DNA of 13,529 bases from an uncultured Bacilli bacterium (GTDB lineage: Bacteria; Bacillota_I; Bacilli_A; RF39; UBA660), in assembly GCA_944327405.1 (NCBI GenBank), contig CALVHK010000020.1, forward strand, positions 1-13,529, written 5' to 3'. The number at the start of each line of letters is the position of its first letter. Within the stretch, counting starts at the first letter, position 1. Shown here one piece after another: positions 6,982 to 12,932 of the stretch. A program made the position numbers and the translations under genes. Below the pieces are notes generated by a model that saw nothing but the letters and a program-made list of their open reading frames with translations, did not search any database and had not been told where the DNA came from.

Positions 6982-6990
6982 ATCTTAACA
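6982..6990 (-). promoter_or_regulatory. Possible extended -10 for the hydrolase gene
   Basis: On the minus strand TGT plus TAAGAT fits an extended -10. The hexamer 17 bp further upstream (TTTTAT) is a poor -35. The divergent 85-bp gap to nagZ must hold both promoters; for nagZ I see only a weak CATAAT at 7024-7029. Confidence 0.35.
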
Positions 6991-7049
6991 CAAATAAATT
7001 AAGAATAAAAGAAAAATATGGTGCATAATAAAGATATGGATGTGAAATT

Positions 7050-8234
7050 ATGAAAAAGATTTTTTTATGTTTTATAAGTCTACTTTTATTAACAGCATGT
7101 TCACTTAATTTAACAGAAAAAGAAGAAAGTGAAGAACATATTTCATGGGTAGAAGAACAACTTGAAAATATGACTCTAGAAGAAAAAATTGGGCAAATGT
7201 TAATCGTATCGGATTATAGCACGGAAGTAGATGAAGAACTTTTAAATAAGTTAAATGAGGTAAAGCCAGGTGGCTTCATTCTATTTAGTGAAAACTTTGA
7301 AAGTTATACTCAAGCATCAAAGCTAATCGCTGATATTTACAGTACTAGTGAAATACCTATGTTTATATCTATCGATCAAGAAGGAGGAAGAGTACAAAGA
7401 ATAAAAAGTTTGAGTGATACAGAAGTCAGCATTATTCCCTCTATGTACCAGTTAGGACTTACGAATGACTCTGGACTTGCTTATGAAGTAGGACGTGTTG
7501 TCGGTGAAGAGCTAAGAGTATTTAACATCAATATGAATTTTGCACCAGTACTAGATATTTATTCCAATCCTGAAAACACAGTAATTGGTGATCGCTCTTT
7601 TGGCTCTACCTCTCTTTTAGTATCAAAAATGGCCTTATCCTTTAGTGAAGGCCTTGAAAGTACAGGAGTTATTTCTGTTTATAAACACTTTCCCGGTCAT
7701 GGGGATACTTTTGAAGATTCTCACGATGAGTTACCAGTAATTAGCAAAACAAAAGAAGAGCTAATGAATTTAGAGTTAAAGCCTTTTACAGAAGCGATAA
7801 ACAATGGTGCTGATGTTATTATGGTAGGGCATTTAGCAGCACCAGCCATTACCAATGATTATACGCCAGCGTCCTTATCCAAAGAAATAATTACTGATCT
7901 TTTAAAAAAAGAGTTAGGATTTGATGGACTTGTTATAACTGATGCTCTAAACATGAATGCCTTAACAAATGAATACACAGAAGAAGAAATATACATAGAA
8001 GCGATAAATGCTGGAGTAGATATTTTGCTAATGCCAGATTTTGATACCGATACAATTGTCATAATTGAAAATGCTGTTTTAAATGGAGAAATTACCGAAG
8101 AAGAAATAAATGATTCTGTAGAAAAAATACTAGAATTAAAATATGAAAAGTTATTTACTGAAAATAACTATACAAAAGAATATTTGGGAAGTGAAGAACA
8201 CAAGAATGTAATTTCTAGAATAACTACCGAATAA
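7050..8234 (+). CDS. nagZ: Beta-N-acetylglucosaminidase, GH3, lipoprotein
   Basis: A 394-aa glycoside hydrolase family 3 enzyme that removes N-acetylglucosamine from muropeptides during cell-wall turnover. The N-terminus is a lipoprotein signal with lipobox LTAC, predicted lipidated Cys17, so the enzyme is anchored on the outer face of the membrane, as in other Gram-positive NagZ proteins. The GH3 barrel carries SIDQEGGRVQR, then KHFPGHGDTFEDSHDELP. The Asp223-Ser224-His225 in that last loop matches the Asp-His dyad that serves as acid/base in NagZ, and 212-218 is the KHFPGHG signature. The nucleophile is Asp298 in LVITDALNM. The extra C-terminal domain found in longer Gram-positive NagZ proteins is absent. 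The spacing between GGATGTG and the ATG is acceptable. The gene is monocistronic, with a hairpin about 100 bp after the stop. Confidence 0.93.
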   Translation: MKKIFLCFISLLLLTACSLNLTEKEESEEHISWVEEQLENMTLEEKIGQMLIVSDYSTEVDEELLNKLNEVKPGGFILFSENFESYTQASKLIADIYSTSEIPMFISIDQEGGRVQRIKSLSDTEVSIIPSMYQLGLTNDSGLAYEVGRVVGEELRVFNINMNFAPVLDIYSNPENTVIGDRSFGSTSLLVSKMALSFSEGLESTGVISVYKHFPGHGDTFEDSHDELPVISKTKEELMNLELKPFTEAINNGADVIMVGHLAAPAITNDYTPASLSKEIITDLLKKELGFDGLVITDALNMNALTNEYTEEEIYIEAINAGVDILLMPDFDTDTIVIIENAVLNGEITEEEINDSVEKILELKYEKLFTENNYTKEYLGSEEHKNVISRITTE

Positions 8235-8336
8235 AAAGTGCCTTTATAAACGAACATCCTATCTTTGGAATGATTTTAAATAGAAACTCTAAGTTGAGAA
8301 CTGCAACATCCTTACCTTACCACTTGTATATAGATG

Positions 8337-8365
8337 AAAAAACCTTTAATTTAAGGGTCTTTTTT
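8337..8365 (+). terminator. Terminator downstream of nagZ, possibly bidirectional
   Basis: ACCTTT (8342-8347) pairs with AAGGGT (8353-8358) around an AATTT loop, including one G-U pair. It is flanked by A-run 8337-8341 and T-run 8360-8365, so it could work on both strands. The 100 bp between the nagZ stop and this hairpin show no gene or clear structure. Confidence 0.65.
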
Positions 8366-8392
8366 GTGTTTGAAATTTGTAATTATAATAGA

Positions 8393-8411
8393 TTGTGACG
8401 GATTTGTGACG
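8393..8411 (+). repeat. Direct repeat TTGTGACG x2, 11-bp period
   Basis: TTGTGACG occurs at 8393-8400 and again at 8404-8411 with three bases (GAT) between, so the copies lie on the same helix face. I saw no further copy in the window. Such one-turn repeats typify binding sites of a protein that binds side by side, for example the arm-type sites of a tyrosine integrase or a regulator operator. Confidence 0.6.
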
Positions 8412-8477
8412 AAATGATACAAGATAAAGCCATTTTAATAGTCATAAACTACTTTTACAAACATAAAATTTTAACAG

Positions 8478-8515
8478 TAAAACTATTTTACACTAATTGA
8501 CAAAGATAAAACTAT
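8478..8515 (+). repeat. Direct repeat TAAAACTAT x2 beside the tRNA promoter
   Basis: TAAAACTAT is present at 8478-8486 and 8507-8515. Each copy overlaps one arm of the 12-bp inverted repeat at 8484-8526, so the left and right halves share extra sequence in direct orientation. Confidence 0.5.
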
Positions 8516-8526
8516 AGTGTAAAATA
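8484..8526 (+). promoter_or_regulatory. Perfect 12-bp inverted repeat around the tRNA-Cys promoter
   Basis: TATTTTACACTA (8484-8495) and TAGTGTAAAATA (8515-8526) are exact reverse complements separated by 19 bp. The left arm ends one base before the -35 box and the right arm covers the -10 box. The geometry is that of an operator whose occupation would block RNA polymerase; no such control is expected at an ordinary tRNA gene. Binding is inferred only. Confidence 0.6.
8497..8525 (+). promoter_or_regulatory. Strong sigma-A promoter of tRNA-Cys
   Basis: TTGACA (8497-8502), 17-bp spacer, TAAAAT (8520-8525). The predicted start is near 8531, the first base of the leader hairpin. Confidence 0.8.
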
Positions 8527-8530
8527 ATAA

Positions 8531-8565
8531 ATGCAAGTGGAAGAGCAGTATTATTTCACTTGCAT
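8531..8565 (+). ncRNA. Leader hairpin directly 5' of tRNA-Cys
   Basis: ATGCAAGTG (8531-8539) pairs perfectly with CACTTGCAT (8557-8565). Three further pairs (8540-8542 with 8554-8556, one G-U) leave an 11-base loop. The hairpin starts at the predicted transcription start and ends two bases before the mature tRNA, so the whole 5' leader of the precursor would be folded. This may affect RNase P access or precursor stability. Confidence 0.55.
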
Positions 8566-8567
8566 AT

Positions 8568-8641
8568 GGGGCTTTAGCCAAGTGGTAAGGCATGGGACTG
8601 CAACTCCCCGAGCACCGGTTCAAATCCGGTAGGCCCCTCCA
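8568..8641 (+). tRNA. tRNA-Cys (anticodon GCA)
   Basis: A complete cloverleaf with encoded CCA. The acceptor is GGGGCTT (8568-8574) with AGGCCCC (8631-8637), including one G-U pair. The D stem is GCC/GGC (8577-8579, 8589-8591). The anticodon loop CTGCAAC has GCA at 8600-8602. The T arm is ACCGG, loop TTCAAAT, CCGGT (8614-8630). The discriminator is T (8638), the cysteine identity base, followed by CCA at 8639-8641. The first anticodon-stem pair is a T-C mismatch (8593/8609), leaving four pairs. It is transcribed alone, from the promoter at 8497 to the terminator at 8658. Confidence 0.95.
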
Positions 8642-8657
8642 ATAAAGTGTATTAAAG

Positions 8658-8693
8658 CCTAGGAATTACCTAGGTTTTCGTTTTTAGAAAACG
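8658..8693 (+). terminator. Terminator of tRNA-Cys with a second small hairpin
   Basis: CCTAGG (8658-8663), loop AATTA, CCTAGG (8669-8674), then TTTTCGTTTTT (8675-8685). A second hairpin, CGTTTT/AAAACG (8679-8693), overlaps the T-run and is followed by another T-rich stretch (8699-8704). Confidence 0.75.
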
Positions 8694-8710
8694 TGGCATT
8701 TTTTCTCTAC

Positions 8711-8757
8711 AGCTAACAAATAGCTAACACATTTTAAATGTGACCTTTAAGCTAATA
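8711..8757 (+). repeat. Direct repeats AGCTAACA x2 (11-bp period) plus a variant
   Basis: AGCTAACA at 8711-8718 and 8722-8729, with a third near-copy AGCTAATA at 8750-8757. Between the second and third copies is the near-perfect palindrome CACATTT-T-AAATGTG (8729-8743). The stretch lies between two terminators and has no gene. It resembles clustered protein-binding sites such as integrase arm sites. Confidence 0.55.
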
Positions 8758-8785
8758 ATCTAGGAAATCCTAGATTTTTTCTTTT
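8757..8785 (+). terminator. Second terminator before spoVAC
   Basis: AATCTAGG (8757-8764), loop AAAT, CCTAGATT (8769-8776), followed by a T-rich run to 8785. It shares CTAGG/CCTAG with the tRNA terminator 100 bp upstream. There is no gene between the two, so what it terminates is unclear; it does insulate spoVAC. Confidence 0.75.
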
Positions 8786-8800
8786 GGATAAAGAATAGAA

Positions 8801-8830
8801 TGTATAACTTACCATTTTTCTTTCATAATA
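8801..8830 (+). promoter_or_regulatory. Sigma-G-like forespore promoter of the spoVA operon
   Basis: TGTATA (8801-8806), 17-bp spacer, CATAATA (8824-8830). Each box differs by one base from the B. subtilis sigma-G consensus (TGAATA and CATACTA), and spoVA is a known sigma-G operon. The predicted start, near 8836, would leave only about ten bases before the ATG, with the SD at the very 5' end; that is tight and lowers confidence. Confidence 0.5.
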
Positions 8831-8845
8831 AAAATGGAGGTTATT

Positions 8846-9283
8846 ATGAATAAAGATGAATATCAAAAATTAGTAAAAAAGTACGAACCAAAAGAAAACA
8901 AATTTCAAAATGTAATTTATGCTTTTTTAATTGGTGGGTTAGTTGGCTTTATCGCGGAAGGAATTATCGTCTTGTTAATGAATTTTTTTGATTTATCAAG
9001 ATTAGACGCTGGTGCTTGGACATGTTTAATTATAATTTTTACAGCATCTCTTTTTACTGCTTTAGGTTTCTTTGATAACTGGATGACTAAATCAAAAGCT
9101 GGACTTTTAATACCAACAACAGGATTTGCCCATTCTGTAACAAGTAGTGCTCTAGACTATAAGAAAGAAGGCTTAATCACCGGATTAGGATCTAATTTCT
9201 TCAAATTAGCAGGTAGTGTAATATTATATGGAATATTATCAGCCTTCATATTAGTGATTGTGAGAGTGATTATTGGTGGCTAG
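8846..9283 (+). CDS. spoVAC: Stage V sporulation protein AC
   Basis: A 145-aa membrane protein of the SpoVAC/SpoVAEb family, part of the forespore inner-membrane channel that takes up Ca-dipicolinate during sporulation and releases it in germination. A polar N-terminus (MNKDEYQKLVKKYEPK) is followed by helices at about 20-46, 56-76 and 118-142. The family-typical segment GLLIPTTGFAHSVTSSALDYKKEG lies at about 85-108, followed by GLGSNFFKLAGSVILYG. The start is the ATG behind GGAGGT (8836-8841). An in-frame ATG at 8834 precedes that SD and is rejected. It is the first gene of the operon. The spoVAA, spoVAB and spoVAF genes of Bacillus are absent here, as in the reduced C-D-E sets of many clostridia. 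Confidence 0.93.
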   Translation: MNKDEYQKLVKKYEPKENKFQNVIYAFLIGGLVGFIAEGIIVLLMNFFDLSRLDAGAWTCLIIIFTASLFTALGFFDNWMTKSKAGLLIPTTGFAHSVTSSALDYKKEGLITGLGSNFFKLAGSVILYGILSAFILVIVRVIIGG

Positions 9284-10250
9284 CAAGAAATTTAACAATG
9301 TTTATATCAAAGATAATTTTTCTATAGTAGGTCCTCTAGAAAGAGATGGATTACTAAAAACATATGATTTAGTAATGGAAGATTATTATTATGGGGAAAG
9401 TACTTTCGAACAAGCAGAGATTAAAATGCAAAAAATAGTACTAAATAATCTATTAAATAAAACAAGATTACCCGAAAATAAAGTTGATATATTAATTGGT
9501 GGTGATCTAATTAATCAAATATCAATATCTAGTTATAATGCTAGTAAATTTAATATTCCCTACTTAGGAATATACAGTGCTTGTGCCACTTATGCTGAGG
9601 AATTAATCATTGCCTCATCCATCATTAGTGGCAAATTAGCCAAAAATATTGTAGCAATTACTAGTTCTCATAACTTAAATGCCGAGCGACAATTTCGTTA
9701 TCCCGTTGAATATGGTGCCGTCAAAAAACATACGACAACATTTACTACAACCGCTGCAGTATCAACACTAATAACTAGTGAAGCAACCAACATTAAAATT
9801 GAAAGTGCAACCATTGGAAAAGCCATAGATATGGGCCTAACAGATACAAACAATATGGGTGCCGTAATGGCTCCAGCTGCTGCTGACACTCTAAATACCC
9901 ATTTAACTGAAATGAAAAGAAGCATCAATTATTATGATTTAGTATTAACAGGGGATTTAGGCCTAGTTGGTAGGGAAATATTCTTAGAAATGTTAAATAA
10001 AGAATACAATATTAATTTAAAAAAATACATGGATGCTGGTTGTGAGATCTATACCAATTCCCAAGAGACATATGCCGGAGCGAGTGGCCCCGTAGCCCTT
10101 CCACTTGTTTTATTTGACAAAGTATTATCTAGCAAAAGATACAAAAAGATATTAATTATTGCTACTGGTTCTCTTCAATCCGTCCAGTTAGCCAACCAAA
10201 AATTAGGTATACCAGGCATAGCACATGCCATTAGTTTGGAGGTATTATAA
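9276..10250 (+). CDS. spoVAD: Stage V sporulation protein AD
   Basis: A 324-aa soluble protein of thiolase-like fold, known to bind dipicolinic acid and to sit on the SpoVA channel. Clear family segments are GGDLINQ, the SACATYAEE region with the thiolase-position Cys, TSSHNLNAERQFRYPVEYG, MGAVMAPAAADT and DLVLTGDLGLVG. The end is GIPGIAHAISLEVL, as in B. subtilis SpoVAD, which is slightly longer. The start is uncertain: GTG at 9276 (chosen) or TTG at 9273, both without a strong SD and overlapping the spoVAC stop by about 8 bp, so translation is probably coupled. It shares the spoVAC promoter. No frame damage or lost conserved segment is visible, suggesting a functional sporulation system. 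Confidence 0.95.
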   Translation: MASKKFNNVYIKDNFSIVGPLERDGLLKTYDLVMEDYYYGESTFEQAEIKMQKIVLNNLLNKTRLPENKVDILIGGDLINQISISSYNASKFNIPYLGIYSACATYAEELIIASSIISGKLAKNIVAITSSHNLNAERQFRYPVEYGAVKKHTTTFTTTAAVSTLITSEATNIKIESATIGKAIDMGLTDTNNMGAVMAPAAADTLNTHLTEMKRSINYYDLVLTGDLGLVGREIFLEMLNKEYNINLKKYMDAGCEIYTNSQETYAGASGPVALPLVLFDKVLSSKRYKKILIIATGSLQSVQLANQKLGIPGIAHAISLEVL

Positions 10251-10600
10251 TGACTTTTATTTGGGCCTTTTTAATCGCTGGCACCTTTTGTGCCATAGGA
10301 CAAATGATACTAGATAACACGAAATTAACACCCGGTCATGTTACATCTTTATTCACCGTTTTAGGAAGTATTCTAGCTTTCTTCGGAATATATGATAAAC
10401 TAATTGACCTAGCCGGTGGAGGAGCAACCTCTATCATTTCCAATTTTGGTTACATGCTTTATACAGCAGCCTTAGAAGGATATGAAAATATGGGAATATT
10501 GGGTGTTTTTAGTGAAATGTTAACAAAATCTAGTACTGCCATCGTTGGATCGATCATTTTTGCCGCTATATTTGCATTAATTTTTAAGCCTAAGGACTAA
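10250..10600 (+). CDS. spoVAEB: Stage V sporulation protein AEb
   Basis: A 116-aa integral membrane protein related to SpoVAC, the third core component of the dipicolinate channel. Hydrophobic segments lie at about 3-20, 32-50, 55-75 and 92-112. The stretch FLIAGTFCAIGQMILDNTKLTPGHV and the GGGATS motif are typical of the family. The ATG overlaps the last base of the spoVAD stop (TAATG), with a consensus SD GGAGGT seven bases upstream inside spoVAD, so the three genes are one coupled operon. The stop lies in the operon terminator. SpoVAEa is not present. Confidence 0.92.
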   Translation: MTFIWAFLIAGTFCAIGQMILDNTKLTPGHVTSLFTVLGSILAFFGIYDKLIDLAGGGATSIISNFGYMLYTAALEGYENMGILGVFSEMLTKSSTAIVGSIIFAAIFALIFKPKD

Positions 10601-10618
10601 ATAGTCCTTTTTATTTTG
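10592..10618 (+). terminator. Terminator of the spoVA operon
   Basis: AAGGACT (10592-10598), loop AAAT, AGTCCTT (10603-10609), then a T-rich run to 10618. The spoVAEb TAA lies at the end of the 5' arm. Confidence 0.85.
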
Positions 10619-10627
10619 GAGATTTTT

Positions 10628-10636
10628 TGGTATAAT
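10628..10636 (+). promoter_or_regulatory. Extended -10 promoter of the orf-scpA-scpB operon
   Basis: TGG plus a consensus TATAAT (10631-10636). The region 17 bp upstream is T-rich without a good -35, so it relies on the extended -10. The predicted start is near 10643, followed by the SD AGAAGGGA (10648-10655). Confidence 0.65.
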
Positions 10637-10660
10637 TTTAAATAGTAAGAAGGGATTGTT

Positions 10661-11614
10661 ATGGCTAAGAAAAAATATAAAAATTTTAAAGTAGAACAAG
10701 ATGAATTAAAACCAATGGCAATTGGTGCTTTTGAATCACGTAAAAAAACAAGCATTGGTACATTCATTATCCTGACAATATTTGTTTTAGTAGTCATTTT
10801 TCTACCCCAGTTAAGTGAAATAGTAAATGAATATTTAAATCCACCTGTAAATCCACCTGTAAATCCTGTTACTCCAGAAGAACCAGTAACTCCAGATGAT
10901 CCGGATGATGATAATAATGAAGATGAAACTTTTTATGAATATACTTCTGATTTAAGAATAGAAAGAGAAGAGCTTGTTGTTAGTAACATAAACATCGATG
11001 CGACAACTGCTACCTTGAGCTACAGTGTTACCAATAATACTACTTCTTATCAAGATATGGAAGAATTAAATTATTATATTGAAATATATAATGCTGACAG
11101 GACCCTTTTAGAGAGAGTAAAACTCGTATCACCTGGACTTCTAGCCGGAGGAGCATTTGAAAATTACACCCGAGTGATTGATGCTACTACTGCTAGTACC
11201 GCTGGATATTTAGTATTAGTTCAAAAAACAACCGATGATTATCCTGAAGTAACACTAGAAACAAATGCAGCAGGAAATGCTTCCCTGGTATGTAGTAATA
11301 ATCATGAAACAGTTACCTATGAGTTTAATAACAATGCTTTAAGATCAGTAACCAGTGTAATCGAATATTTAACCACTGATGCTAATTATACGGAAATGTA
11401 TACAAATTATCAAACTCTAGCTGACACATACAATACAACCGCCGGAATAACATCCACATTCATTAATAGTACACTTGGCTTTAATATTACCACCATCGTT
11501 GATTTAGAAGATGCCAATCGAACATTCATTTTCAATGCTGATACATTCGAGTTAGATACCGAACCAAAAGTGGTAAGTTTTGAAATGGAAGCATTAGGTT
11601 TCGACTGTAATTAG
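10661..11614 (+). CDS. Membrane-anchored extracellular protein with acidic Pro-rich linker
   Basis: A 317-aa protein of unknown function. A ~30-residue basic cytoplasmic N-terminus (MAKKKYKNFK) is followed by one membrane helix (about 32-49). Next comes a linker of Asn-Pro-Pro-Val repeats and Pro/Asp/Glu (61-90), then an extracellular part from about residue 92. The first outer section (LRIEREELVVSNINIDATTATLSYSVTNN, then a long strand-rich stretch to about 185) looks like a small immunoglobulin-like or FxLYD-like beta domain. The rest (about 190-317) is Thr/Asn-rich with two cysteines (SLVCSN and the penultimate residue) that could form a disulfide. The start is the ATG behind AGAAGGGA. The stop is 12 bp before scpA with no terminator between, so it is probably cotranscribed with scpAB. 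I do not recognise the family. Confidence 0.85.
   Translation: MAKKKYKNFKVEQDELKPMAIGAFESRKKTSIGTFIILTIFVLVVIFLPQLSEIVNEYLNPPVNPPVNPVTPEEPVTPDDPDDDNNEDETFYEYTSDLRIEREELVVSNINIDATTATLSYSVTNNTTSYQDMEELNYYIEIYNADRTLLERVKLVSPGLLAGGAFENYTRVIDATTASTAGYLVLVQKTTDDYPEVTLETNAAGNASLVCSNNHETVTYEFNNNALRSVTSVIEYLTTDANYTEMYTNYQTLADTYNTTAGITSTFINSTLGFNITTIVDLEDANRTFIFNADTFELDTEPKVVSFEMEALGFDCN
10838..10861 (+). repeat. Two tandem 12-bp units in the linker coding region
   Basis: AATCCACCTGTA occurs twice without a gap and a decayed third unit (AATCCTGTT) follows. It encodes Asn-Pro-Pro-Val repeats of the wall-spanning linker. In-frame expansion or contraction would change linker length without breaking the gene. 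Confidence 0.7.
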
Positions 11615-11626
11615 GGACGTGATAAA

Positions 11627-12361
11627 ATGGAATATCAATTTACAATTAATGATTTTGAAGGTCCTTTAGACCTTCTTTTACATCTCGTGAAAACTTCTCA
11701 GATGAATATATATGACATTGACATCAAAGTCATTATAGAAGAGTATTTAAAATTTATTGAAATGGAAAAAGAACGAAGCATTGATATAGCAAGCTCTTAT
11801 TTAGTGATGGCATCAGAACTAATTCACCTAAAAAGTAAGATGTTAGTAAATGACCGGGAATTAGAAGAAGCCTCGGAAGATGAATTTACAATTACTTCAG
11901 AAGAAGATTTAAAACAAAAAATCATTGAATATGAAAAGTACAAGAAAATTAGTGAAAATTTAATCGAACTTGAAAATAAAAGAAATAATTTTTATACCAA
12001 AAGCCCCATGAATTTAGATGAATTCATTGATAAAGGCGCCATTAATTTTGGTAATGTCAGTTTAAATGATCTCGTAATGGCCTTAAAAAAATTTAAGGAA
12101 CGTGAAATCTATAACAAACCTTTAAATACTCGTATTACGAAAAAAGAATATAGTATTGAGCGCAGAATAGAAGACATCAGGAAAATATTAAAAGTAAGAG
12201 ATAAAATAGAGTTTTTAGACTTATTTAATGAGCCGCATAAAGACTTTATCATTGTAACTTTTTTATCTATTTTAACAATGAGTAAAAATGATGAAATAGC
12301 TTTAACCCAAGAAGATAACTTTAAACCTATTTTAATTGAAAGGAGGCATATCCATGAATAA
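11627..12361 (+). CDS. scpA: Segregation and condensation protein A (kleisin)
   Basis: A 244-aa kleisin subunit of the Smc-ScpA-ScpB condensin, which organises and helps segregate the chromosome. The N-terminal domain opens with the hallmark DFEGPLDLLLHLVKTSQMNIYDIDI (residues 8-32), followed by the Smc-neck binding helices with YLVMASELIHLKSKMLV. The middle is charged and flexible (about 80-160). The C-terminal winged-helix end includes FLDLF and VTFLSILTMSK (about 190-225), which contacts the Smc head. Length fits the family. SD GTGAT precedes the ATG. The scpB start lies inside the end of this gene (8-bp overlap). Confidence 0.96.
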   Translation: MEYQFTINDFEGPLDLLLHLVKTSQMNIYDIDIKVIIEEYLKFIEMEKERSIDIASSYLVMASELIHLKSKMLVNDRELEEASEDEFTITSEEDLKQKIIEYEKYKKISENLIELENKRNNFYTKSPMNLDEFIDKGAINFGNVSLNDLVMALKKFKEREIYNKPLNTRITKKEYSIERRIEDIRKILKVRDKIEFLDLFNEPHKDFIIVTFLSILTMSKNDEIALTQEDNFKPILIERRHIHE

Positions 12362-12932
12362 GCTAGGAATATTAGAAGGAATTTTATTTGTCGTTGGCGA
12401 TGAAGGAATCAATTTAAAAAACTTATGTGAAATAATGAATATTGATATGGAAGAAGCAAAGGACTTACTCTTAAAATTAAAAGAGTCTTATGAAAGTGAT
12501 GAAAGAGGAATTAGAATCAGCTATCTTGGCGATGCCTTTAAACTAACTACCAAAGAGATTCATAAAGAATACTATCAAAAATTAGTAGAAAATCCCGAAG
12601 CTAATACACTTAGTCCATCCAGTTTAGAAGTACTAGCAATTATCGCTTATAATCAACCAATTACAAGAGTAGAAATAGATACCATGAGAGGAGTAAATAG
12701 TGCCCATATTATTAGAAGATTAGTTGCTAAAGGACTGATTAAAGAAGCTGGTAAATCCAAGATGCCAGGTAGACCCAATTTATATCGAACAACAAGAGAG
12801 TTTTTAGATTGTTTTGGACTCGCTAGTTTAAATGAACTACCGGAACTAGAGGAATCAGTTTCTCCGGAAGATTCTGAAAGTGAACTATTTACATCTATTT
12901 ATAAAGAGGATGAAAATGAAATGGGAATTTAA
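12354..12932 (+). CDS. scpB: Segregation and condensation protein B
   Basis: A 192-aa partner of ScpA, made of tandem winged-helix domains, that dimerises and stabilises the kleisin bridge of the Smc complex. The start is the ATG at 12354 behind AGGAGG (12341-12346); the in-frame TTG at 12336 lies before that SD. The signature SPSSLEVLAIIAYNQPITRVEIDTMRGVNS lies at about 83-113, then IRRLVAKGLIKEAGKSKMPGRPNLYRTTREFLDCFGL to about 151. The C-terminal tail is acidic and unstructured (about 158-192). It overlaps both scpA and the next gene, so expression is probably coupled across all three. Confidence 0.96.
   Translation: MNKLGILEGILFVVGDEGINLKNLCEIMNIDMEEAKDLLLKLKESYESDERGIRISYLGDAFKLTTKEIHKEYYQKLVENPEANTLSPSSLEVLAIIAYNQPITRVEIDTMRGVNSAHIIRRLVAKGLIKEAGKSKMPGRPNLYRTTREFLDCFGLASLNELPELEESVSPEDSESELFTSIYKEDENEMGI

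Noticed and set aside
7859..8062. Minus-strand frame within nagZ
   Set aside because: Shadow of the GH3 active-site region; no start signals.
8235..8845. CRISPR array or full insertion sequence in the large intergenic region
   Set aside because: The direct repeats are 8-9 bp with two or three copies and no regular spacers; no transposase or terminal repeats with target duplication are visible.
9698..9928. Minus-strand frame within spoVAD
   Set aside because: Shadow of conserved spoVAD sequence.
10597..10797. Minus-strand frame across the 10661 promoter
   Set aside because: Overlaps a terminator, a promoter and the start of a well supported plus-strand gene.
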